Source of the DNA: an uncultured Acidobacteriota bacterium
Lineage (GTDB): Bacteria; Acidobacteriota; Blastocatellia; Pyrinomonadales; Pyrinomonadaceae
NCBI GenBank assembly: GCA_937873515.1
Contig: CALMYB010000019.1
Coordinates: 62,001 to 126,000 of the forward strand
DNA: 64,000 nucleotides
Direction of reading: 5' to 3'
Part shown: positions 57,721-64,000 of the stretch, one piece after another
How the letters are laid out: every line of letters starts with the position of its first letter
Position numbering within the stretch: position 1 is the stretch's first letter
The notes under the pieces: model-generated
The model's input: only the letters and a program-made list of their open reading frames with translations
Databases searched by the model: none
Told to the model about the DNA's origin: nothing
Position numbers and translations under genes: made by a program

Positions 57721-57788
57721 CTGCTTGCTTCGGCTAACGCAGCACTTCCTATTGATGTGATAAGATAACTGCAACGAGGGCGTTATAT

Positions 57789-58043
57789 ATGCCGGTAACT
57801 GTCGAAATCTCAAACCCTGCGAAACTCCGTCGCGTGCGGGCGATCTTGGGCGCGAAATCGGACAGCGAGGCCGCCGAGCTTGCATTGGAAAAAGTGATAG
57901 AAGACCACACGCCTATGGAAGCAAAAGCCGGGTCTCACGATCTGCCCGATGAGTATTGGGATGATCTGTTCTCGGAAACGATGCTACCCAATAACGCCGG
58001 GTCGCAGGCGGTGATCGATGAACGCAACGAGGCGCGCTACTGA
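57789..58043 (+). CDS. Antitoxin of a VapBC-like pair
   Basis: 84 residues. The N-terminal part (PVTVEISNPAKLRRVRAILGAKSDSEAAELALEKVIED) looks like a ribbon-helix-helix-type dimer, and the acidic C-terminus (DLPDEYWDDLFSE) is typical of the toxin-neutralising tail. The stop TGA shares one base with the toxin ATG, as in other type II pairs. Autoregulation is expected, probably through sites in the 260 bases upstream. Confidence 0.75.
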   Translation: MPVTVEISNPAKLRRVRAILGAKSDSEAAELALEKVIEDHTPMEAKAGSHDLPDEYWDDLFSETMLPNNAGSQAVIDERNEARY

Positions 58044-58471
58044 TGTCGTCTTGGGACAGCAGTGCCATTGTGCCGCTTTGCGCCTATCAGCAAAATTCTA
58101 CGTCAGCTCGCGCTCTTTCCCGCAAACTTTCTGACAAGTTCGTTTGGCGTGAGTGCGTGGTTGAGGTTTCATCCGCATTCGCAAGGCTTCAGCGTGAGCG
58201 TCTGATAGACGACGCTGCGCGCCGTCGTTTCGAAATGCGTCTGGCTCGTCTGGAAGTTGACTGGACGGTGGTCGGGGGGCAAGATCGGATCATCGAACTC
58301 GCCCGTACTTTCCCTGCATTTTACGGTCTCAAGGCAATGGACAGTCTTCAGCTCGCGGCTGCCCTCGTTTGGTGCAAAGAGTTGCCGAAGAATAAAGATT
58401 TTGTCTCGGCAGATGATCGCTTGCTAAAGGCTGCGGAGAGTGCTGGGTTCAATGTTCATGATCTGTCATAG
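58043..58471 (+). CDS. PIN-domain toxin (VapC-like)
   Basis: 142 residues. PIN acidic residues are visible in SSWDSSAIVPL (Asp at position 5), RECVVEVSSAF (Glu), FYGLKAMDSLQLAAALVW (Asp) and FVSADDRLLKAAESAGF (Asp). VapC toxins cut tRNA or rRNA. The neighbouring small antitoxin and the one-base overlap support a type II toxin-antitoxin module. The end overlaps the next gene by 20 bases. Confidence 0.82.
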   Translation: MSSWDSSAIVPLCAYQQNSTSARALSRKLSDKFVWRECVVEVSSAFARLQRERLIDDAARRRFEMRLARLEVDWTVVGGQDRIIELARTFPAFYGLKAMDSLQLAAALVWCKELPKNKDFVSADDRLLKAAESAGFNVHDLS

Positions 58472-59282
58472 TCAGCGAAAGCTCGGTGTTTTGCTTGCAT
58501 CTTTTGCCGTAATGCTGATGTATGGATGTAAGCCCGCTAACTCGGTTCAGGTGTCGTATTCGCAGGATGTGTATCTGTCGCGAGAAGGGCACTTTGCGGC
58601 GGAAACTTTTCGTTACCGAATCTTTCTCCCCGCGAGCCGAACGGCAGGCGAAAAACTTCCGGTGATGCTCTATCTTCACGGAGCAGGAAATCGTGGCGAC
58701 GACAACGAATCTCAGTTGAACGGCCTTGCGGATCAGATCGCTGCGAACTCGAAGAAGATCAAATTCATCGTCGTAATTCCGCAATGTCCGGCTGACCGTT
58801 TTTGGGATAAAGATATGCTCGAACGAGCGAACAAGGCGCTTGATGACACGGTTGTGGAGTTTAACGGCGACAAGGAACGACTTTATGCTGTCGGATTTTC
58901 GCTTGGCGGTTACGGCGTTTGGTCAATAGCGGCGATGTTTCCTGGAAAGTTTGCGGCCCTTGCACCTATGTCAGGCCGAATCCTTCCGCGGCCGAATGAA
59001 ATGAAAGCCGTTTCTCCGGCTGTTGCAGAACTCGAAAAAGCGAGCGAGCCTTACACAGCTTTTGCGGAAAGAATCGGTTCAACACCGACTTGGATCTTTC
59101 ATGGTGGAGATGACCGCGTCGTTCCGCTTGACTGCTCGCGTCAAATGTTTGCCGCGATGAAGGCTGCGGGTAATCAAAGCGTAAAATATGACGAGGTGCC
59201 GGGTATCGGCCACGAACCGCTAGCATTTCGGACCGACGGATTTTTTGATTGGCTCGAACAACAGCGTTTGGATCAAAAATGA
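58452..59282 (+). CDS. Alpha/beta hydrolase lipoprotein
   Basis: 276 residues from the ATG at 58452; a second Met two codons on is equally possible. The lipobox MLMYGC places the lipidated Cys near residue 25. The oxyanion region is YLHGAGNRGDD, the nucleophile elbow GFSLGGYGVWSIA, the acid FHGGDDRVVP and the His GIGHEP. The layout resembles the carboxylesterase/phospholipase and PET-hydrolase-like groups. The substrate is unknown. It overlaps the toxin gene by 20 bases and the peptidase gene by four (ATGA). Confidence 0.88.
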   Translation: MFMICHSQRKLGVLLASFAVMLMYGCKPANSVQVSYSQDVYLSREGHFAAETFRYRIFLPASRTAGEKLPVMLYLHGAGNRGDDNESQLNGLADQIAANSKKIKFIVVIPQCPADRFWDKDMLERANKALDDTVVEFNGDKERLYAVGFSLGGYGVWSIAAMFPGKFAALAPMSGRILPRPNEMKAVSPAVAELEKASEPYTAFAERIGSTPTWIFHGGDDRVVPLDCSRQMFAAMKAAGNQSVKYDEVPGIGHEPLAFRTDGFFDWLEQQRLDQK

Positions 59283-60280
59283 ATCTTTTCGAACTTACGA
59301 AATCCTTAATGTCGATCCCGTCCACTTCCGGCGAGGAGGAAGCGGTTGGGTTTTGGCTGCGTGATCATCTACGGTCGCTCGGCTGGAACGTGGAGCTGCA
59401 GCCGGTTTCGGAAAATCAGAACAATGTCATCGCTTATCTAAACGACACCCCGCGGGTTTGGTTTTCGACGCACATGGACACGGTTCCGCCGTACATTCCG
59501 CCGAGCGAGGACGACGAGAAGATCTACGGTCGCGGAGCCTGCGATGCGAAAGGAATCATTGCCTCGCAAATCACTGCGGCGGAGCGTTTGCGAGAAGATG
59601 GCGTCGAGGATATTGGTTTGCTTTTTACGGTCGAGGAAGAGCGTGCTTCGACCGGTGCGAAGGCCGCGAATCTTCATCCGCTTGCCGCGAAATGTGAATT
59701 TCTGATCAACGGTGAACCGACCGACAACGACCTAGCGATTGGATCGAAAGGAACGTTTCGCTTGAACATCAAGACGACGGGCAAGGCCGCTCATTCCGCT
59801 TATCCCGAGATGGGCGAGTCCGCGATCGAGAAGCTGCTCGACATCCTCGACGACGTCCGGCACACGCGCCTTCCGAACGATGATTTCTTTGGCGAGACGA
59901 CAGTGAATATCGGCACGATCGAGGGCGGAATGGCGCTCAACGTAATTCCGGCAAGCGCAGAAGCCGGACTTGCGATCCGTCTGACTACAAAACGCGAACC
60001 GATCGAGGATGCGATCCGAGCCGTCGTTCGCGACCGCGGCGACATCGAAATTCTCTCGGCAAGCGAACCCGTAAAGATGCTTGCCGTCGATGGCTTCGAG
60101 CAAAAGGTCGTAAGATTCACGACCGATATCCCGCACCTTCCGAACTGGGGCAAACCGCTCCTCATCGGCCCCGGCTCGATCCTGGTCGCTCACACAAAAG
60201 ACGAATTCGTCCTCAAAGCGGATCTCGAAAAGGCTGTCGAGCTTTATCAGGATCTCGTGAAAGCGCTTCTCTCGACTTAG
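59279..60280 (+). CDS. M20 peptidase/deacylase (ArgE/DapE family)
   Basis: 333 residues from the ATG at 59279, overlapping the hydrolase stop. The metal motif STHMDTVPPYIPP (HxD), YGRGACDAKG and the catalytic VEEERASTGAK are followed by the dimerisation domain signature GSKGTFRLNIKTTGKAAHSAYPEMGESAI. A C-terminal His ligand is in PGSILVAHTKDEFVLKADLEKAVELY. It could be acetylornithine or acetyl-lysine deacetylase (LysK/ArgE) or another amide hydrolase. It follows the esterase-type gene, so the two may process one substrate class. Confidence 0.88.
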   Translation: MNLFELTKSLMSIPSTSGEEEAVGFWLRDHLRSLGWNVELQPVSENQNNVIAYLNDTPRVWFSTHMDTVPPYIPPSEDDEKIYGRGACDAKGIIASQITAAERLREDGVEDIGLLFTVEEERASTGAKAANLHPLAAKCEFLINGEPTDNDLAIGSKGTFRLNIKTTGKAAHSAYPEMGESAIEKLLDILDDVRHTRLPNDDFFGETTVNIGTIEGGMALNVIPASAEAGLAIRLTTKREPIEDAIRAVVRDRGDIEILSASEPVKMLAVDGFEQKVVRFTTDIPHLPNWGKPLLIGPGSILVAHTKDEFVLKADLEKAVELYQDLVKALLST

Positions 60281-60370
60281 GGCTGAAAATGTCAGTGCGG
60301 ATTTTGCGAATCTTTATTCGTACTGTTTTCGTATATTCAACGACCATATTCTTTTTAAGTTGAGATCGTT

Positions 60371-62263
60371 ATGAAAAAACTCCTCGTCCTTTTACTGTGT
60401 TCATTTGTCTTCGTACTGCCGGCTTTTGGGCAGGATCTCTTTATGCCGCGCAATGTTAAGGCTGCCTACGAGAACGACACGCGCAGCATGGATGGCAAAC
60501 CCGGACCGAAATATTATCAGAACAAATCAGTCCACAATATCCGTATGACGATCGCTCCGCCGAACCGTACGATCACCGGATCCGAGGACATTACGTATAC
60601 GAATAATAGTCCGAAACCGCTTGCAAATTTGATCTTGCGGTTCGAATTGAACGTTCATTCACCAGAAGCGGCGCGTGACCAACCGACTTCCGCGGGAGAG
60701 ATGACGTCGGATGTAACGGTCGACGAATACGCTGAGAACGGCAAGGTCAAAGAATGGAAACCGTTGATCCCGAGAAAGGGAATGACGTACAACGTCATCA
60801 AATTGGATGAGCCTTTGCCTTCCGGCGGGACGGTCAAGCTTTCGTTCAAATGGCATTACGAACTTGTCCTCGAATCCGGCCGCGAAGGTGTGATCGACCC
60901 GACCACATTTTACGTCGCATATTTTTATCCGCGAATCGCAGTGCTCGACGATGTGAACGGCTGGGATCAGGTCGCGCATATCCCGTCCCACGAGTTTTTT
61001 GGCGACTTTAACGATTACACGCTGGAAGTTACCGTCCCGAAGAATTATATCGTTTGGGCGACGGGCGACCTGACGAATGCGGACGAAGTGCTGCAGCCTG
61101 CGATCGCCGAGCGCTTGCGAAGATCTTTCACGAGCGACGATGTCGTAAATATCGCGACGCTCGACGAAGTGAAGACCGGCAAGGTTACAGCTCAGAACGC
61201 GACAAATACGTGGAAATGGAAGGCCGAGAACGTCTCGGATGTGGCGTTCGGCCTGAGCGATCATTACATCTGGGATGCCGGCAGCCTTGTCGTCGATAAA
61301 AAGACGGGAAGACGTGCGAGCACGCAGGCAGCTTACGACGAACCATCGAAGAATTTTGCGAATATGGTGAAGTACATCAAAACGTCGCTCGATTTTTCGT
61401 CTAACCAATGGCCCGGTGTTCCGTATCCGTATCCCAAGATGACCATCTTTCGCGGCTTCGCGGATATGGAATATCCGATGATGGCGAACGACAGTGCGCA
61501 GGAGAACCCAGATATGCAAGAGTTCGTTGCCGCACACGAGATAATGCACTCGTATTTTCCATTCTATATGGGAATCAACGAACGTCGTTATGCCTTTATG
61601 GAAGAAGGCTGGACGACCGCATTCGAATATCTCTTCAACGAGGCGACATTCAGCAAAGAGCAGGCCGACAAGCTGTTCAAGGGCTTCCGTGTTCGCGGCT
61701 GGATCCGAAATATGTCGTCGGACGCTGATATCCCGATCATGACGCCCGAGAACGTGCTGACCGGCGGCGGCTATGGCAACAACAAATACGGGCGTGCGGC
61801 CTTAGGCTATCTCGCAATGAAAGATCTGCTCGGCGATGCGGAATTCAAGCGAGTGCTGCACGGGTTCATGGATCGTTGGCATGGCAAGCATCCGACGCCA
61901 TGGGATATGTTCAATAGTTTTAACAATATCTCCGGCAAGGATATGAACTGGTTCTGGAACGCGTGGTTCTTCAGTTACGGCTACATTGACTATGCCGTCG
62001 CCGGAGTTGAAAAACGCACGGACGGTTCGGCCGTAACCATCAAGAACCTTGGCGGTTTCCCGGCACCGGTCGATGTCGTCGTGACGTTCGAGGACAACAC
62101 GACCGAAAGGTTCCATCAAACTCCCGCGATATGGGAAAAGAATATGAAGGAGGCTGTCGTCCGGATCGCGTCGAAAAAGGCCATCAAAAGCGTTGCTCTG
62201 GATGGCGGCATCTATATGGACTACAACGAAGCCGACAACGTGTGGCCCGCCGCCGCAAAGTAG
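60371..62263 (+). CDS. M1-family metallopeptidase (aminopeptidase-like)
   Basis: 630 residues with a signal peptide (LLVLLLCSFVFVLPAFGQ). The zinc motif HEIMHSYFPFYMGINERRYAFMEEGWTT gives HExxH plus a Glu 18 residues later. The N-terminal beta-sandwich includes the M1-type NPRTITGSEDITYTNNSPKPLANLILRFELNVHSPEA pattern. The usual GAMEN exopeptidase motif is replaced by DMEYPMMAND, so strict aminopeptidase activity is uncertain. Tyr in the catalytic region is GGYGNNKYGRAAL. It is exported and a 12-base stem terminator lies behind it. Confidence 0.85.
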   Translation: MKKLLVLLLCSFVFVLPAFGQDLFMPRNVKAAYENDTRSMDGKPGPKYYQNKSVHNIRMTIAPPNRTITGSEDITYTNNSPKPLANLILRFELNVHSPEAARDQPTSAGEMTSDVTVDEYAENGKVKEWKPLIPRKGMTYNVIKLDEPLPSGGTVKLSFKWHYELVLESGREGVIDPTTFYVAYFYPRIAVLDDVNGWDQVAHIPSHEFFGDFNDYTLEVTVPKNYIVWATGDLTNADEVLQPAIAERLRRSFTSDDVVNIATLDEVKTGKVTAQNATNTWKWKAENVSDVAFGLSDHYIWDAGSLVVDKKTGRRASTQAAYDEPSKNFANMVKYIKTSLDFSSNQWPGVPYPYPKMTIFRGFADMEYPMMANDSAQENPDMQEFVAAHEIMHSYFPFYMGINERRYAFMEEGWTTAFEYLFNEATFSKEQADKLFKGFRVRGWIRNMSSDADIPIMTPENVLTGGGYGNNKYGRAALGYLAMKDLLGDAEFKRVLHGFMDRWHGKHPTPWDMFNSFNNISGKDMNWFWNAWFFSYGYIDYAVAGVEKRTDGSAVTIKNLGGFPAPVDVVVTFEDNTTERFHQTPAIWEKNMKEAVVRIASKKAIKSVALDGGIYMDYNEADNVWPAAAK

Positions 62264-62275
62264 TTGATAAGGGTG

Positions 62276-62306
62276 AGCCTTGAGGCCGGATGTCGGCCTC
62301 AAGGCT
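62276..62306. terminator. Strong bidirectional hairpin between convergent genes
   Basis: AGCCTTGAGGCC pairs perfectly with GGCCTCAAGGCT around a seven-base loop. No T run follows on either strand, so it may be a bidirectional RNA-end hairpin rather than a classical terminator. Confidence 0.7.
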
Positions 62307-62335
62307 TGAAAACTTTCAAGGGATCAGGTGGGTGT

Positions 62336-63508
62336 CTAAAACCGAACTCTGGTAATTGTTCCCGGAAAGATATTCGTCACGAAGATGTCGCCCGTACGGT
62401 CATCCCGAACCATACTCGATGGCGTCGGCAGCACGGGAACCACAACGGTACTAGTGCCGTCAGCGTCGATCCGCCTCAGTCTTCCGGGCGCGTTCGCAAG
62501 TTGGTTCGTACTGAATTCAAGCACGTAATAGCCACCCCGGCGAAAGCGTTGATCGACCGGCATTACGTCCATCGCGGATGAAAGCCCGGTTATGACCGTC
62601 TCACGTTCGCCGGTCCAAAGATCGACGCTTTGGACATCAGATTGTCCGCCGATGAAAGGAAATCCAGTCAGCTCAGGGACTAGGAGCTTCCTTCCTACAC
62701 GGTGGACGTTGTCGGGCACAGGCTCTATGAATGGGCCGCCGATCGTTCCAAAAAGCGGGTTTGGCCGATTCGGGAACGCGGTTACGGTCGTAAGGCTTCC
62801 GTTCAGCAGGTTCGCCTTAAGTAGTTCGTTGTATGAAGCGTCGCTGATGAAAAGATCGGGCCCGACGAGTTCCAGTCCGAACGGATGTGATGTCCTAACG
62901 GCATTCGGAGCATTTGGCGTCGGCTCGGGGCGATAGTCGGGAATATCGACGGCAAGGAAAATATAGACAGATGCCCCCTCGGCATTCCTGATCCTGACCC
63001 AGTGCCGCTGTGCTATATCTTCCTGATCCTTCATCGTCATGACGAATTCACTGTTGAGGGACTCGAAATGTCGTGGCAGGATCACGGCCATGACGGAACA
63101 GAACAGCGGCGATGACGGAGACTCTGTCGGATATTGCGAGCCGCCGATGTTCGTGGCACCATCGCCGATCCCTGATGCGATGAAGAGGACGCGCCCGTCC
63201 AGGTCGATCGCGGTCGTTCCGTCTTGATCAGGCGGGCCGCCGAGGTTATCAACGCCGGATGGCAGGCCGCTGATGAGCGTATGTCTGACGCCGGTCGTTC
63301 GATCGACGACCGAGACCCGGCCGGTATTCGGTTCGAGGGTCCCGGCTTCGGACACGAGAAATGTATTGCCGGGCGCCTTGATGATCTTGGTCGGATGGTC
63401 CAATCCTACGGTCACGACCTCGGTAGTTTGAGCAAAAGCGGGGACTGATATCCCGGCCGCGAGAAATAGTACGAGCAAAACTCTTTCAATGGTTGCTAAT
63501 TCCTTCAT
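62336..63508 (-). CDS. Exported ScyD/ScyE-like beta-propeller protein
   Basis: 390 residues from the ATG at 63508 (AGGAG five bases upstream); a TTG six codons earlier is the other option. After a signal peptide ending FAQ, the mature protein has repeated 'GL.HP..I....G..F.VSE' blades: TVGLDHPTKIIKAPGNTFLVSEAG, TSHPFGLELVGPDLFISDASYNELLKANLLNG and GYYVLEFSTNQLANAPGRLRRIDADGT. It is close to ScyD/ScyE-type NHL-like propellers. The function is unknown; a binding or scaffold role is probable. Confidence 0.8.
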   Translation of the reverse strand: MKELATIERVLLVLFLAAGISVPAFAQTTEVVTVGLDHPTKIIKAPGNTFLVSEAGTLEPNTGRVSVVDRTTGVRHTLISGLPSGVDNLGGPPDQDGTTAIDLDGRVLFIASGIGDGATNIGGSQYPTESPSSPLFCSVMAVILPRHFESLNSEFVMTMKDQEDIAQRHWVRIRNAEGASVYIFLAVDIPDYRPEPTPNAPNAVRTSHPFGLELVGPDLFISDASYNELLKANLLNGSLTTVTAFPNRPNPLFGTIGGPFIEPVPDNVHRVGRKLLVPELTGFPFIGGQSDVQSVDLWTGERETVITGLSSAMDVMPVDQRFRRGGYYVLEFSTNQLANAPGRLRRIDADGTSTVVVPVLPTPSSMVRDDRTGDIFVTNIFPGTITRVRF

Positions 63509-63653
63509 AACAGCTCCTTTTTTCAAAGTTCGGATCGGGCGGCGATGGTCTTTGCGACGAATTCAGCGTGGGTGTAGAATGGATATCCGGTATCCCACCC
63601 TAATCTTTTGTGAACGTTTTCGAGGATCGTAGTTGAGCAAGGTCGGTCTTGTC

Positions 63654-63670
63654 TTTCAAGATTCTTGAAA
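63654..63670. promoter_or_regulatory. Inverted repeat upstream of winged-helix regulator gene
   Basis: TTTCAAG-ATT-CTTGAAA is perfect, 28 bases before the regulator ATG. Such a site may be an operator for autoregulation. A second repeat GGATA-TCCGG-TATCC lies at 63581-63595. Confidence 0.45.
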
Positions 63671-63698
63671 CTTTTCTGATTTTTGTCTGAATGCGCCG

Positions 63699-64000
63699 AT
63701 GCTGCCGAACGGAAACAAGATCTACGAATTCGATGGGTTTAGGCTGGATGTCCACGAGCGGACTCTTTCCTGCCGAGGTGAACGCTTGCATTTGGCGGAC
63801 AAGGCCTTCGACTTGCTTTGCGTGCTTGCGGACAACAGCGGGAAACGCCTTTCGAAGAGCGAACTGCTCGAACAGGTCTGGACTGATTCGTTCGTTGAAG
63901 AGAACACTCTGGACAAGAATATCTCTCTCCTTAGGCGGCTGTTTAGCGACGCTAGGCCCGGGGTCGAGTTCATTGAAACGGTCCGCGGGCACGGCTACCG
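63699..64000 (+). CDS. Winged-helix (OmpR/ToxR-type) regulator, 3' end outside window
   Basis: The frame starts at ATG 63699 and runs off the right edge, so only about 100 residues are visible. They read as a trans_reg_C domain: IYEFDGFRLDVHERTLSCRG, LHLADKAFDLLCVLADNSGKRLSKSELLEQVW, SFVEENTLDKNISLLRRLF and FIETVRGHGY. In acidobacteria such domains usually sit on long proteins with TPR or propeller regions, which cannot be seen here. It is divergent from the beta-propeller gene. Confidence 0.8.
   Translation, partial: MLPNGNKIYEFDGFRLDVHERTLSCRGERLHLADKAFDLLCVLADNSGKRLSKSELLEQVWTDSFVEENTLDKNISLLRRLFSDARPGVEFIETVRGHGY

Overview
The window looks like chromosome of an acidobacterium of the Blastocatellia/Pyrinomonadales type. 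This is inferred from the FG-GAP-like repeats with the FRPSxGxWY signature, small Cys-rich N-terminal ribbons on unrelated proteins, ToxR-like winged-helix regulators, a myxobacterial-like ether-lipid style multidomain enzyme and moderately GC-rich coding sequence. I could run no database search, so the lineage is a judgement from protein style. Coding density is high, with many 1-11 base overlaps between genes. The core is housekeeping: tRNA-Arg(CCU), apt, acyP, comEA-comEC, ftsK, a YacL-type PIN/TRAM protein with fused ispDF, coaD, secA and lysC.

Layout. 1-1.7 kb: end of a secreted metzincin-like protease and a secreted protein. 1.7-8.3 kb: tRNA, then minus-strand acyP-apt, comEA-comEC and ftsK. 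8.8-17.2 kb: plus-strand PIN/TRAM, ispDF and a nucleoside salvage/uptake group (pyrimidine-nucleoside phosphorylase, BMP lipoprotein, double ABC ATPase) with a MacB-like exporter inside it. 17.4-19.1 kb: aminotransferase and coaD on the minus strand. 19.2-28.8 kb: a plus-strand lipid-type cluster (HAD hydrolase, LarA-like protein, methyltransferase, a 1476-residue reductase/AMP-ligase/ACP/acyltransferase, and an extended SDR), into which an IS200-like transposase with hairpin repeats has been placed. 28.8-40.9 kb: a 17-residue-repeat secreted protein coupled to an amino-acid permease, a serine hydrolase, a six-PAS GGDEF-EAL protein, an M19 dipeptidase, a large Kelch/FG-GAP secreted protein and a TonB-C protein. 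41.7-50.5 kb: secA, two membrane-anchored unknowns, a truncated helicase, a secreted unknown, a methyltransferase, an AlkA-like glycosylase and a DUF488 protein. 50.6-64 kb: a DUF3667-like gene broken by an in-frame stop, a CDF transporter, an acyl-CoA synthetase carrying in-frame mobile DNA, an SDR, aspartokinase, a VapBC-like pair, hydrolases and peptidases, a beta-propeller protein and the start of a winged-helix regulator.

The most unusual thing is the acyl-CoA synthetase gene at 52346-55195. One uninterrupted reading frame contains a complete REP-associated tyrosine transposase domain, two near-identical ~115-bp palindromic elements and a 35-bp array of 7-mers, while the adenylation motifs on both sides of the insertions remain intact. 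Related palindromes sit at 23249, 41642 and 54881, and related 7-mer arrays at 41.1-41.6 kb and 49.97-50.05 kb, so the window holds two families of dispersed repeats that can enter genes. The second point of interest is the 19.2-28.8 kb cluster, whose large enzyme has the domain content expected for making and transferring fatty-alcohol or ether-type lipid chains.
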